The position numbers and the translations under genes were made by a program. DNA of 64,000 nucleotides from Microcoleus vaginatus WJT46-NPBG5 (lineage in GTDB: Bacteria > Cyanobacteriota > Cyanobacteriia > Cyanobacteriales > Oscillatoriaceae). Under the pieces are notes generated by a model. That model made no database searches. It was not told the origin of the DNA and saw only the letters and a list, made by a program, of their open reading frames with translations. The stretch lies in contig JAHHHM010000022.1 of the NCBI GenBank assembly GCA_019359355.1, forward strand, positions 62,001-126,000, read 5' to 3'. This document shows positions 37,956 through 47,276 of the stretch, piece after piece (position 1 is the stretch's first letter; each line of letters starts with the position of its first letter).

Positions 37956-39218
37956 TTGACACGTCGCTACCTGTTTACCTCCGAATCCGTCACCGAAGGG
38001 CACCCTGATAAAATCTGTGATCAAATCTCAGATACGATTTTAGACGCCCTGCTCACTCAAGACCCCGCCAGCCGCGTCGCCGCAGAAGTTGTGGTCAACA
38101 CCGGCTTGGTGCTGATCACCGGCGAAGTCACCACCAAAGCTCAGGTGAACTTCGTCGATCTCGCCCGGAAAAAAATTGCCGAAATCGGCTATACAGATGC
38201 CGACAACGGCTTTTCTGCAAATAGCTGTGCAGTCCTCGTTGCCCTCGACGAACAATCTCCTGACATCGCCCAAGGTGTCAACACCGCCCAAGAAACCCGC
38301 GAAGAATCCAGCGATGACGCTTTAGACGCGGTTGGTGCCGGCGATCAAGGGATCATGTTTGGCTTTGCCTGCAACGAAACCCCGGAATTGATGCCTTTGC
38401 CCATCTGTCTCGCCCACCGGATTTCCCGGCGGTTGGCAGCAGTCCGCAAAACCGGCGATCTGCCTTACCTGCGTCCCGATGGCAAAACTCAAGTCACCGT
38501 TGTTTACGAAGATGGACGCCCCGTAGGCATCGACACAATTCTGATTTCCACACAGCACACGGCTTCAATTGGGGAAATTACGGATACGGCAGAGGTTCAG
38601 GCCAAGATCAAGGAAGATTTGTGGACAGCAGTGGTCGAGCCGGTGTTTGCAGACATTGACGTGAAGCCAGATGCAGAAACTCGCTTTCTTGTTAATCCCA
38701 CCGGCAAATTTGTGATCGGCGGGCCTCAAGGAGATTCCGGTCTCACAGGTCGCAAAATTATTGTAGATACTTATGGTGGCTATTCCCGGCACGGCGGCGG
38801 CGCTTTTTCCGGCAAAGACCCCACAAAAGTAGACCGCAGCGCCGCTTATGCCGCTCGCTATGTGGCTAAAAATATCGTTGCCGCCGGCTTGGCAGAAAAG
38901 TGTGAAGTTCAACTCAGTTATGCAATCGGCGTAGCGCGCCCCGTGAGCATGATGATTGAAACCTTTGGTACCGGCAAAGTCGATGAAGACCGGCTGCTGG
39001 AAGTCGTGAAAGAGCATTTTGAGCTGCGTCCGGCTGGAATTATCAAAACCTTTAATTTGCGCCGCCTGCCGGCTGAACGCGGCGGTCGTTTTTACCAAGA
39101 AGTTGCTGCTTACGGTCATTTGGGACGCACCGATATCGACTTGCCTTGGGAACAAACCGATAAAGCGCAGTTGCTCAAAGACGCACTGACTCAACCGCTT
39201 TCCGCTTCTGTGGGATAG
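37956..39218 (+). CDS. metK: S-adenosylmethionine synthase
   Basis: A 420-residue enzyme making SAM from methionine and ATP. Conserved segments are the N-terminal [20 protein letters not shown], the ATP-binding [10 protein letters not shown], the P-loop-like [16 protein letters not shown], and the potassium/magnesium sites in between. Length and motifs are complete. Translation probably starts at TTG (LTRRYLF) behind a near-perfect ribosome site. A canonical terminator follows, so the gene is monocistronic. No SAM riboswitch is seen in the 80-base leader. Confidence 0.98.
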   Translation: MTRRYLFTSESVTEGHPDKICDQISDTILDALLTQDPASRVAAEVVVNTGLVLITGEVTTKAQVNFVDLARKKIAEIGYTDADNGFSANSCAVLVALDEQSPDIAQGVNTAQETREESSDDALDAVGAGDQGIMFGFACNETPELMPLPICLAHRISRRLAAVRKTGDLPYLRPDGKTQVTVVYEDGRPVGIDTILISTQHTASIGEITDTAEVQAKIKEDLWTAVVEPVFADIDVKPDAETRFLVNPTGKFVIGGPQGDSGLTGRKIIVDTYGGYSRHGGGAFSGKDPTKVDRSAAYAARYVAKNIVAAGLAEKCEVQLSYAIGVARPVSMMIETFGTGKVDEDRLLEVVKEHFELRPAGIIKTFNLRRLPAERGGRFYQEVAAYGHLGRTDIDLPWEQTDKAQLLKDALTQPLSASVG

Positions 39219-39251
39219 TTATTTACCCCACATTTAAATAAATTTTGCCAT

Positions 39252-39282
39252 ACCCGTTTATTTAAACAAACGGGTTTTTTTA
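39252..39282 (+). terminator. Rho-independent terminator after metK
   Basis: ACCCGTTT (39252-39259) / AAACGGGT (39268-39275) stem followed by a T-run. Confidence 0.88.
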
Positions 39283-39604
39283 TTTGTTAAGTTAGAAGCG
39301 GTTGGATAGGTATTCCTTTAGTAATAGAGATCAATCCCTGTTAAATCTACCCGGTAGATCTAGTATTTATTCGCCTGGTTTAACTGATAAGATACGAGTC
39401 AGTTAGATTGCCGGCCCGTACCCGAATTAGCAAGCAGCGCAATTGTCAAGAACGGTATTGAGCCGGCTTACACGTTTACGGAAACTTTCTATCCAGCATT
39501 ATTGTAATTACAGCTAACTGAACGCGTAACCTTTCATGCTTAAAAGCTTTTGAAGAACTGCGTGTGTTAATCAATCAGGGTCTGATCGTAGAGGAGTCAC
39601 AGCG
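39283..39604. other. Intergenic region
   Basis: About 320 bases with a few GCCGGC words and no recognised element other than the ribosome site of the next gene (GAGGAG, 39591-39596). Confidence 0.4.
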
Positions 39605-39895
39605 ATGAATCCGAAGCAGAGAGAAAAGTGGGCGAGAATCAGAAGATTGGGAAAGTTGCGCTATATGATTATCTACGGAATTTTGTTCTGGGGGCTTCCC
39701 GTCGCTGTTTTGTATGTGTTCATCACCACTTTTCTCGATAATAATTTTTCCATTCAACAGGCTCTCCAATCTGCACTTTTGAGAAGACTGTTTTTTGCCA
39801 AACTTTTTATTTCACTCACTTTATTTCCAACCTGTGGCCTCGCAGTGAGCTGGTGGCTGTGGGATTATAACGAGAAAAAATATTCAGACGAATAA
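39605..39895 (+). CDS. Small two-TM membrane protein
   Basis: A 96-residue protein with a basic N-terminus (NPKQREKWARIRRLGKLRY), membrane helices at about 21-43 and 65-88, and a short charged tail. GAGGAG eight bases upstream of the ATG supports translation. Family not recognised; the positive-inside pattern suggests both termini are cytoplasmic. Confidence 0.65.
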   Translation: MNPKQREKWARIRRLGKLRYMIIYGILFWGLPVAVLYVFITTFLDNNFSIQQALQSALLRRLFFAKLFISLTLFPTCGLAVSWWLWDYNEKKYSDE

Positions 39896-40351
39896 ATACA
39901 ACGCTTATTTTTCTTGCGCCGGCATTAAACAGGAACTTTTCTCCTGCAAAAAGCGCACGTTTGCCTCACTTGTTTCCAGCAGTTGCTCAGATCATCTTAA
40001 ATAAGCAAAAATACTCACTCTATCAAGAATCTGACTCAGCCCAAAAAACCGATTTTCTCAAACAAAATAGCTCAATGCGCTCGCTTCAGTTTTGATAACT
40101 AGCACATTAACCTCTGTCAAGAAATCTTAATGTTTAGTATCAATTTGTGTGGTAAAATAATAACCCTTGGGAACGTAAAAATCACGTTAAATCTTTGTGG
40201 GGCATTTTGGTATGAGCATCTATAGAATTGGCGACTGAGCGTCTCTTATCAGGGCGGATACTGCCCTATCACCGCACGTTTTTAAATCAGCCTTTTTTTA
40301 AAATCAGCCGTTTAAGCCCCTTTTCCCTATCCTTGAAACCCTAGCGCAGAG
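39896..40351. other. AT-rich intergenic region
   Basis: About 455 bases with no recognised gene or RNA family. The stretch 40130-40170 (TTGTGTGGTAAAATAATAA) looks promoter-like for the following gene. Confidence 0.4.
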
Positions 40352-40360
40352 GTGATAATT

Positions 40361-40798
40361 ATGCCTTGGTCTTTCATGATTACACTGGGAATTGCTCTGG
40401 CAGTTACCTATATCTTGAAAAACTCTGCTGACGAAATTGCCTATCTCGCCGCATCAATTTTAGTTGTGAGCTTACTGGTGAGTTTGGTAATCGCACCCTG
40501 GCAGATTCAGTTGTTACTGCTCGTGCTTGCCTTAGTTAGCAGTAACCGACTTTTGCAGCCAAGCCAGCAGCTCATCATTGAATCTGAACCCGATCAAAAA
40601 ATAAAACTCAGTTATCGCGGAGTAGACTACGAGCCAACCGCGCCCCTAGAGGAAGCGAAAGAAGGTGAAACTATCGTAAAATACCGGGGTCAAATTTGTA
40701 AAATCGGCACCGAACAAACAGCTCTAATGGTTCAACAAAATCAAGCTTTAGAGGTAAAATATCGAGGGGCTAGCATTCCCGAGCAAAAATCTAATTAA
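40361..40798 (+). CDS. DUF4278 domain membrane protein
   Basis: A 145-residue protein with two N-terminal membrane helices (about 5-20 and 30-65). A soluble tail carries three copies of a YRG motif: KLSYRGVDYE, IVKYRGQICK and EVKYRGASI. This is the hallmark of the cyanobacterial DUF4278 family. ATG 40361 is preferred because AGAGGTG at 40348-40354 then serves as ribosome site; an in-frame GTG lies within that site. Function unknown. Confidence 0.78.
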   Translation: MPWSFMITLGIALAVTYILKNSADEIAYLAASILVVSLLVSLVIAPWQIQLLLLVLALVSSNRLLQPSQQLIIESEPDQKIKLSYRGVDYEPTAPLEEAKEGETIVKYRGQICKIGTEQTALMVQQNQALEVKYRGASIPEQKSN

Positions 40799-40870
40799 GG
40801 GATTGCTCAACAAATTCTTCAGTATCCCGGCAGAATTCTTTGTTTGATAGAATGCTGGGATTCGCTTAAA

Positions 40871-41263
40871 ATGCATCCCATGCACTCCCTCAAACAACTG
40901 GCAAGGAAACTTAAAAAAGAAACCTGGGCGATTTATCTGGTGAGTAAAGATTCCAGAACGCCTTGGTATGCCCGTTTCCTAGCTGCTGCTGTCGTTGCTT
41001 ATGCCTTCAGTCCCATTGATTTAATTCCAGATATAATTCCCGTCCTCGGATTTCTGGACGATTTGATCATCGTGCCGGCGGGAATTTGGCTGGTGCTGAA
41101 AATGATTCCCCCAGAGGTTTTAGCTGAATGCCGCGAGAAAGCAGCAAGCGAAATGGCACAGGAAAAACCCACAAATTGGATAGCCGCCGGCATCATTGTA
41201 CTGATTTGGGTGTTACTGGGGGTTTTAACAGTTTTCTGGTTAGGTGAAATCCTAAAAGATTAA
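40871..41263 (+). CDS. YkvA family (DUF1232) membrane protein
   Basis: A 130-residue protein with the DUF1232 core ARFLAAAVVAYAFSPIDLIP followed by DIIPVLGFLDDLIIVPAGIW, and an extra C-terminal membrane helix (about 105-128). The SPxDLIPD-x-IPxxGxLDD pattern is diagnostic. The start could be ATG 40871, ATG 40880 or a TTG at 40844; 40871 gives the most typical N-terminus. It sits 72 bases after the DUF4278 gene on the same strand and may be cotranscribed. Function unknown. Confidence 0.82.
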   Translation: MHPMHSLKQLARKLKKETWAIYLVSKDSRTPWYARFLAAAVVAYAFSPIDLIPDIIPVLGFLDDLIIVPAGIWLVLKMIPPEVLAECREKAASEMAQEKPTNWIAAGIIVLIWVLLGVLTVFWLGEILKD

Positions 41264-41285
41264 ATCACATAGACTTGCCGGCTGT

Positions 41286-42050
41286 TTAATAACGAATTTG
41301 CAGCGTTACAAAAGATTGTACCTGCTGCTCTCCGCCCACTACTTGAGTGACAGAATTTTTCGCTTCTTGTGCTAACGGAACACCAACCGTAATTGGCATC
41401 GGTGGCATCGGCGTATTTGCAGCATTAACTTGAATTCCGACAATTTCCTGCGACTTAAAACTTAGGGTTGTAAAAACGGCATCCGCTTGTTTTTTCGCAT
41501 CTTCCGTTGCTTCACCCAGCGCTAGCTTTTGGGCAGATGCAATCGCTTCATCTGTTGCTGTAAAGTTAATGCTGTCAATTCGCGTTGCCCCAGCTTTAAT
41601 CGCATCATCTAACAGCGTTCCCACCTTATCTGTAGCAATTTCAAAGCTGACAATGTTGCTGCCGGCATATCCATTTAAGCGTTGCTCATTGTTTTGAAAG
41701 CTATATGTTGGGCTAAGATTAATGCCGGCGGTTTTCAATTTTTCTACCTTCCGCTCTTTCAACAGTTTTACCACCGCCTCCGAGCGTTTTGCGACCTCCG
41801 CTTGCACCCCTGTTGCGGTTTTACCCTGAACTTCAACGCCTAAATTGACTTTCGCGATTGTCGCGGGGATACTGACCTCTGCCTTCCCGGATACACTGAG
41901 GGTTCTCGGTAGGGGTGCGAAATGTCCAGTTTGCATTTGAGCCGGCACAGATTGGCACGCAGTTAAGCTGAGCAAACCTAACACTAAAGACAAACTTTTC
42001 AAACGATTCCAAGCAGTGGATTGAGCGCCAGACTGTAGAGATAAATTCAT
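41286..42050 (-). CDS. SIMPL domain (DUF541) lipoprotein
   Basis: A 254-residue exported protein. A signal sequence ends in the lipobox LSLTAC with C32, so it is probably lipid-anchored. The SIMPL domain (about 50-254) is recognisable from LSVSGKAEVSIPATIAKVNL and the C-terminal VQSFVTLQIRY. Bacterial members include outer-membrane or periplasmic proteins linked to oxidative-stress protection, with unclear biochemistry. AGGAAA upstream of the ATG on the minus strand. Convergent with the YkvA gene. Confidence 0.85.
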   Translation of the reverse strand: MNLSLQSGAQSTAWNRLKSLSLVLGLLSLTACQSVPAQMQTGHFAPLPRTLSVSGKAEVSIPATIAKVNLGVEVQGKTATGVQAEVAKRSEAVVKLLKERKVEKLKTAGINLSPTYSFQNNEQRLNGYAGSNIVSFEIATDKVGTLLDDAIKAGATRIDSINFTATDEAIASAQKLALGEATEDAKKQADAVFTTLSFKSQEIVGIQVNAANTPMPPMPITVGVPLAQEAKNSVTQVVGGEQQVQSFVTLQIRY

Positions 42051-42461
42051 AAAAGAGAGTTTCCTGAGAAAGAAAAGGATAAAAGCACACTTAACGGCTT
42101 GTTTCTACTTTGCCACCGTTTCAGCCGGCACCTTCTATTGGTTACACTTTTGGAAACTCAAGATTTCTAAACCGCTGAAAGCTGAACGTGTTTAACCCGA
42201 AAGCCTTGGTTGTTGCAAAAAACTGAAGAAAAGTGCCCGACTTAATACTTATTCATTAATCCAACATTCACACATCTAACTTGATAGGATCGAGCTTCTA
42301 CAGTAAACTGGCACAAAACCGTCATGAGTCTGCGCCTTTTCAGAGCGATCAATTACTCGCCCAGTTCGGTTTCATAAGCTAGGATCGTTGGTGTCTGCTG
42401 CGATTGGGGAAATTTTACTGCACAGTTGTTTGAGCCATGTAAGAGTTAACAGAGTAAACGG
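42051..42461. other. Divergent intergenic region
   Basis: About 410 bases between the SIMPL gene and the HAMP kinase gene; no recognised element. Confidence 0.4.
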
Positions 42462-44222
42462 ATGCGATCGTTTTTTGCTGGAGGTAAGGAATTTCTGCAG
42501 ATGCAACCTCAACAGTCAACCCCTTCTGACGGAAACACAGAGAGTCAACAAGTTGTAACTGCTCAGCCCCCCCCAGAAAGCCAGCCCCTAAAATTCCTCC
42601 AACACTGGGAAACTAAAGCCCGCTCTTGGCGCATCCACCAAAAAATTGGTTACGGGTATTTCCTAGCACTTGGCATTGGTTTGTGTGGTTCACTTGCTGG
42701 GCTGATCGTTGCGGATTATTTCCAGGGACAAGGCGTACAGGAGCTTGCCGATGCCCATATACAAGCACAACTGCTGGGAAATTTTAAGGATGCGGCAATC
42801 TTGGCGCAGTTGCATGGCTCGCGGCTTGCTGCGATTGTGGAGGATGCAGATCGGCTGCAATTAGAAAAAACTCGCTTTTTTGAAAGTGTTGCCAAGGCAC
42901 AGAAGTTGCAGCTTGAAATTGAAAGCTTTATTCAAAGTAATCCCCGGTGGTTAGCCGCAGATCCCCCCACGATGCTGACTTTGATACAGGCTTACACAAC
43001 GAGCTTAAAAGCTTACGCACAACAAATCGACTCAAGCTTGCAGCAGCAAATCAACCCATCGCAATTGCCGTCAGAGGAGGTAGGCTTAGCACGGCAGCAA
43101 CTGCGGGTGCTTGTCACCGGCACGCAAGCCACGGAACTGGATCGTCTTTTAGAACCTCTAGCAGAACTCCTTAATATTTCTCAAGAGCAAGAGCGTTTGG
43201 GGGAAATGGCGATGGAGGAGGCACAAGGACTTGAGAAACTAATTATTGTGGTGAGTATGTTGCTGTCAGTGGCGATTGCTGGGGTTTTGGCGCTGCGTAC
43301 CAGTCGAGCCATCGCTCAGCCGGTTGTCACCCTCACTCAACTGGCTGAGCAGGTGGGGAGAGAGTCTAATTTTGACTTACGAGTGCCGGTGACAACCCAA
43401 GATGAAATTGGCTCATTAGCGATTTCTTTAAATCATCTCATCGAGCGAGTGTCTGAGCGAACCCAACAACTGCAACAGGCGAAAGAAGCAGCTGAAGCGG
43501 CTAGCAAAGCGAAAAGCCAGTTTTTAGCAAATATGAGCCATGAATTACGCACGCCGTTGAATGCGATCATCGGTTACAGCGAACTGCTTCAAGAGGATGT
43601 TCAGGATTTAGAGATCGCTGATATGGATTTTGTTGACGATCTCCAATCAATTAATGGTGCCGGCAAGCATTTACTAACATTAATTAATGATATTCTCGAC
43701 TTCTCCAAAATTGAAGCGGGAAAAATGCAGCTTTATCCAGAGAGGTTTGAACTTTCGCCACTAATTGCTAACGTCATTGCTACAGTCAAGCCGATTGTGG
43801 AAAAAAATGGCAATGTTTTAGAGGTGAATTGTGATCATCAACTGGGGATGATGTACGCCGATCAAACTAAGGTGCGGCAGGTGCTTTTTAACTTACTGAG
43901 CAATGCTGCAAAATTTACAACAAATGGTCGGGTAACACTGACAGTGACTCGTGAGGTTGAAAGCATTCCTGAGTGGATTCACTTCTGCGTAAAAGACACA
44001 GGGATTGGGATGTCTTTAGAGGAACAGCAGCGATTATTTGAAGCCTTTATCCAAGGGGACGCCTCGACGACGCGCAAGTATGGGGGCACAGGATTGGGCT
44101 TAGCAATTAGCCGGCATTTCTGTGAGATGATGGGCGGAGAAATTACTATGGAAAGCGAGCTGGGTAAGGGTTCTGTGTTTACGGTGCGTCTGCCGGCAGC
44201 TATGAGTGATGACGAAAGTTAG
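42462..44222 (+). CDS. Membrane sensor histidine kinase with HAMP domain
   Basis: A 586-residue kinase. The N-terminal 60 residues are Gln/Pro-rich and cytoplasmic. TM1 is about 66-90, followed by a helical periplasmic sensor of about 165 residues and TM2 at about 258-282. A HAMP domain (about 283-335) and coiled coil lead to HisKA with H360 in [20 protein letters not shown]. HATPase_c contains the N-box [10 protein letters not shown]1 KDTGIGMS and G2 GGTGLGLAI. All catalytic boxes are intact, so it should autophosphorylate. There is no receiver domain and no adjacent response regulator, making it an orphan kinase. The signal sensed is unknown. Confidence 0.93.
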   Translation: MRSFFAGGKEFLQMQPQQSTPSDGNTESQQVVTAQPPPESQPLKFLQHWETKARSWRIHQKIGYGYFLALGIGLCGSLAGLIVADYFQGQGVQELADAHIQAQLLGNFKDAAILAQLHGSRLAAIVEDADRLQLEKTRFFESVAKAQKLQLEIESFIQSNPRWLAADPPTMLTLIQAYTTSLKAYAQQIDSSLQQQINPSQLPSEEVGLARQQLRVLVTGTQATELDRLLEPLAELLNISQEQERLGEMAMEEAQGLEKLIIVVSMLLSVAIAGVLALRTSRAIAQPVVTLTQLAEQVGRESNFDLRVPVTTQDEIGSLAISLNHLIERVSERTQQLQQAKEAAEAASKAKSQFLANMSHELRTPLNAIIGYSELLQEDVQDLEIADMDFVDDLQSINGAGKHLLTLINDILDFSKIEAGKMQLYPERFELSPLIANVIATVKPIVEKNGNVLEVNCDHQLGMMYADQTKVRQVLFNLLSNAAKFTTNGRVTLTVTREVESIPEWIHFCVKDTGIGMSLEEQQRLFEAFIQGDASTTRKYGGTGLGLAISRHFCEMMGGEITMESELGKGSVFTVRLPAAMSDDES

Positions 44223-44475
44223 TGGGGGTTAAAAGATTTTGCGACTGGCATCGGGCGTCAGTCGAGCTTGTCGGGCTAGCGGTAGCATCGCCACGTAGTA
44301 AAATTAATATTCTGGACTTTTGAAATTTATTCGGTGAAGGAATTCTCGCTCTTTATCTTGAAACTGCATTTCTATTTAATACAATTGAAGCGATATTTCA
44401 AGCCCCTAGAGTTAGAATTTTACTCGGCTCTCTGATAGATAGAATTAGTTTAAACTCTCTGCTATTTTGGTGTGC

Positions 44476-45957
44476 ATGACTGAGCAACATAATCCCGATT
44501 CATCGCCGGCTGATTCTCAGCAAAAAAGTGAACCGACTGAGGCTGTGAAAACTGAGCCGGTGAACAATCCCTGGAAAAACCGTATTGCCGGTGTCTGGAA
44601 CAACGCAACCGACAGAGTAATGCGACATTCCGATTCATCGCCGGCTGATTCTCAGCAAAGAAGTGAACCGACTGAGGATGTAAAAACTGAGCCGGTGAAC
44701 AATCCCTGGAAAAATCGCGTTGCCGGTGTCTGGAACAACGCAACAGATCGCGTAATGCGACTTTTACCCATCGATGAAGCCACACAGACGGCGACGAAAT
44801 GGTTTAGTGTCAGTGATGAGCGGGTTGCAGAGATTTTGGCGGCGGTTCGCGCAGAATTGCCCACAACGGAAGCGCTTTTGATCGGGAAGCCCCAATCGGG
44901 GAAAAGCTCAATTGTGCGGGGGCTAACCGGCGTGTCTGCTGAGATTGTAGGGCAGGGATTTCGCCCTCACACGCAGAACACGCAACGCTATGCTTATCCG
45001 TCTAATGACCTGCCATTATTGATTTTTACCGATACCGTGGGGCTGGGAGATGTCAATCAGGACACTCAAGTGCTGGTTGGAGAACTGGTTGGCGATCTGC
45101 AACAGAAGAGTCGCCGCGCCAGCGTTCTAATTTTGACGGTTAAAATTAATGATTTTGCAACGGATACTTTGCGGCAAATTGCAACTGGGTTGCGCCGGCA
45201 GTATCCCGATATTCCCTGTTTGTTGGTGGTGACTTGCTTGCATGAGCTTTACCCTGCCAGCACAGCAGATCATCCGGCTTACCCACCGGACTATGCGGAA
45301 GTTAACCGAGCGTTTGCGGCAATTCAGCAAGCCTTTAAAGGACTGTACAACGGCGCTGTTCTGATTGACTTTACGCTGGAAGAGGACGGGTACACGCCGG
45401 TTTTTTATGGTTTAGAGGCGCTGCGGGATTCTCTGGCAGAGTTGCTACCAGAAGCAGAAGCGAGTGCGATTTATCAGTTATTGGATCAGGAAGCCGGTGA
45501 GCAAATTGGCAACCTTTATCGGGATACTGCACGCCGCTACATTTTGCCATTTTCGATCATGGCAGCTGCGGTCGAGGCGGTGCCCCTGCCATTTGCGAGT
45601 ATGCCGGTGTTGACTGCCTTGCAAGTCTCAATGGTGGGGCTGCTGGGGAAATTGTACGGGCAGACGCTAACCCCATCGCAAGCAGGGGGTGTTGTCAGTA
45701 CGATTGCCGGCGGCTTTCTAGCGCAAGCAATTGGGCGGGAAGTCGTTAAATTTTTACCGGGTTTTGGTAGTGTGATTGCGGCTTCTTGGGCTGCTGCTTA
45801 TACCTTCTCGCTGGGTGAGGGTGCCTGTGTTTATTTCGGCGATTTAATGGGAGGGAAGAAACCAGATCCTAAAAAAATTCAGTCTGTCATGCGAGAGTCG
45901 TTTAAGTCAGCACAAGAACGCTTTAAGGGAATCAAACAGTCAGAAAACACTGGGTGA
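44476..45957 (+). CDS. GTPase of the Era/YcjF-like group, membrane-associating C-terminus
   Basis: A 493-residue P-loop GTPase. The N-terminus contains a fresh 45-residue tandem duplication (two copies of PVNNPWKNR...AGVWNNATDRVMR). The G domain starts near residue 130: G1 is GKPQSGKSS (137-145), G3 FTDTVGLGD. The expected NKxD at G4 is replaced by a less canonical LLVVTCLHELYP. The C-terminal 160 residues contain long hydrophobic stretches (FSIMAAAVEAVPLPFASMPV; GGVVSTIAGGFLAQAI) like those in DUF697/YcjF proteins that contact membranes. Role unknown; membrane remodelling or stress functions are inferred from relatives only. ATG 44476 is preferred to a TTG three codons upstream. Confidence 0.8.
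   Translation: MTEQHNPDSSPADSQQKSEPTEAVKTEPVNNPWKNRIAGVWNNATDRVMRHSDSSPADSQQRSEPTEDVKTEPVNNPWKNRVAGVWNNATDRVMRLLPIDEATQTATKWFSVSDERVAEILAAVRAELPTTEALLIGKPQSGKSSIVRGLTGVSAEIVGQGFRPHTQNTQRYAYPSNDLPLLIFTDTVGLGDVNQDTQVLVGELVGDLQQKSRRASVLILTVKINDFATDTLRQIATGLRRQYPDIPCLLVVTCLHELYPASTADHPAYPPDYAEVNRAFAAIQQAFKGLYNGAVLIDFTLEEDGYTPVFYGLEALRDSLAELLPEAEASAIYQLLDQEAGEQIGNLYRDTARRYILPFSIMAAAVEAVPLPFASMPVLTALQVSMVGLLGKLYGQTLTPSQAGGVVSTIAGGFLAQAIGREVVKFLPGFGSVIAASWAAAYTFSLGEGACVYFGDLMGGKKPDPKKIQSVMRESFKSAQERFKGIKQSENTG
44497..44762 (+). repeat. Near-identical 135-bp tandem duplication within the GTPase gene
   Basis: Copy 1 at 44497-44631 and copy 2 at 44632-44762 begin with GATTCATCGCCGGCTGATTC and differ at only about nine or ten positions. 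The unit is exactly 45 codons, so the frame is kept. Confidence 0.93.
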
Positions 45958-46006
45958 GGGTGCCGGCATTTGAACGTGCCGATGCGGAAATTTATTAGAA
46001 ATAACC

Positions 46007-46263
46007 CTATTTCTTGCCAATCAACTTATCATAGTCAGCGTGTGTGCCGAGCCAAAATCACAAGATTCCTTGGTTAACTTCTACGCTTAATGCTCGATAA
46101 CCTAGCGCCACTCGCCCGACCAATATTTCCCAACTTTTTTGAAATGAAGTGAGGGATGAGCTGGATCATTTTTGAGTAGCTTATAACCTTGATCGGCTGT
46201 TTGGTCTACAGCTTCTGGCAAGGCATTGTAGCAGTCTCAAAATCGACGAGTGGTGTAGTGTAT
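46007..46263 (-). pseudogene. Decayed RelE/ParE-like toxin gene
   Basis: Read by eye on the minus strand, this stretch encodes a recognisable RelE-type toxin broken in several places. Pieces are HYTTRRF-stop-DCYNALPEAV, then YKLLKNDPAHPSLHFKKVGKYW. After a one-base frame change the rest reads RVALGYRALSVEVNQGIL-stop-FWLGTHADYDKLIG. Two TGA codons stand where Trp would be expected, one frameshift interrupts the WS(V)RV region, and the start position holds ATA. It begins directly at the stop of the antitoxin-like gene, the usual antitoxin-then-toxin order. The gene should be inactive unless sequencing errors explain all lesions, which is unlikely for four of them. Confidence 0.78.
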
Positions 46264-46463
46264 CAGATTGTCCGATAATGCCTTGCCTCCAAATCAGCGA
46301 GGGCTTCTTGAGCTAAATCTTCTAACCTACCCTTAGCAATATCTTTTTCTAGTTGCTCGTCCCAGCGCCGATTATCCAAATCTAAAAACCATTGTCGAAG
46401 GTGTTGGAATTCATCAGGCGGTAGCTTAAGGATGGCAGCTTCTATTTGCTCAAGTGTCAGCAT
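46263..46463 (-). CDS. Antitoxin-like small protein, partner of the decayed toxin
   Basis: A 66-residue acidic helical protein (MLTLEQIEAAILKLPPDEFQ, then WFLDLDNRRWDEQLEKDIAK) ending in DLEARHYRTI. Its size, the ExxI-x-LPPxE-x-LRxW pattern and its position directly upstream of a RelE-like remnant match a common cyanobacterial antitoxin family. The frame is intact although the toxin is dead, so it may persist as an orphan or neutralise a homologous toxin elsewhere. Confidence 0.72.
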   Translation of the reverse strand: MLTLEQIEAAILKLPPDEFQHLRQWFLDLDNRRWDEQLEKDIAKGRLEDLAQEALADLEARHYRTI

Positions 46464-46629
46464 GGCTGTTGTAACTGATTGTTAGTTCTACTACCGATTT
46501 TAATTAGCGTTTAAGTGGGCGTAAGAACGGTTAATGCAAATAAACGTTGAAAAAACTTCCGATGTGTTACATTTTAACAAACTCTAATGCTCATTATTTT
46601 AGATTAAGGTCAAGCTGATCTGCGACAAA

Positions 46630-47274
46630 TCAGAATTCATATAAAGTCTTAAACCAATTCACAAACATTTGGGCTTTTGGATGTTTTGGATTAATTATTT
46701 TCTTCTTGATGGCGTCATTCATGTGTTCTCCTGGTTTGTCCTGCCATGCTAGCCATGTATAAATATAAGCCTTATCTATATGAGACTCACTAAAGGGTGC
46801 ACCTCTATTCTTAGCTTCTCTTGCCGCCTCTTGGGCATAGTTCCACAGTATTTCACTTTCATCGGGAATCATGTCTGCCAAGAAGGTCTCTAACATACCT
46901 TGCAATTGGTTATCTGGCATAATCCAAACCCCAAACTTCTGCCCATCTTTAGTTGTATGGATTAGTCCTGAATCAGGTAGCTTCTTAGGTATATCGGGTA
47001 TGCTCTCCAAGCGCTTTTGTCTGACACTCTGCCATCGATTTTTTGAATTTTTATCAGCATCCACTATTAACCCTAGCCCAGTTAATCTTGAACCTTTCAA
47101 GTTAGCGGAAATTTTCTCCGGAGTTAATTTATCGTAGCCACCGAGAGCTATTATCTCAACAGGAGAAGGCTTATCCTCTTGCCAAGGAACTCCATTAGCT
47201 TTCATTAGAGGAGGAATGACCCAGAGATCTCTCTTACCTTCAACAAAAAGCACTTTTGCCTGTATTTCTCCCAT
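46630..47274 (-). CDS. DUF3226 (TOPRIM-like) protein, second gene of an ATPase operon
   Basis: A 214-residue soluble protein. KVLFVEGKRDLWVI (E12, D16) followed by GLGLIVDADKNSKNRW (D72, D74) is the E...DxD metal-binding pattern of TOPRIM-like folds. I recognise the family as DUF3226. It starts two bases after the stop of the ATPase gene, so the two are surely cotranscribed and probably act together. By analogy with OLD nucleases and PARIS, the ATPase would control a nucleolytic or toxic TOPRIM effector; this is inference. The region is AT-richer than its neighbours and lacks GCCGGC words, suggesting recent acquisition. Confidence 0.82.
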   Translation of the reverse strand: MGEIQAKVLFVEGKRDLWVIPPLMKANGVPWQEDKPSPVEIIALGGYDKLTPEKISANLKGSRLTGLGLIVDADKNSKNRWQSVRQKRLESIPDIPKKLPDSGLIHTTKDGQKFGVWIMPDNQLQGMLETFLADMIPDESEILWNYAQEAAREAKNRGAPFSESHIDKAYIYTWLAWQDKPGEHMNDAIKKKIINPKHPKAQMFVNWFKTLYEF

Positions 47275-47276
47275 GA

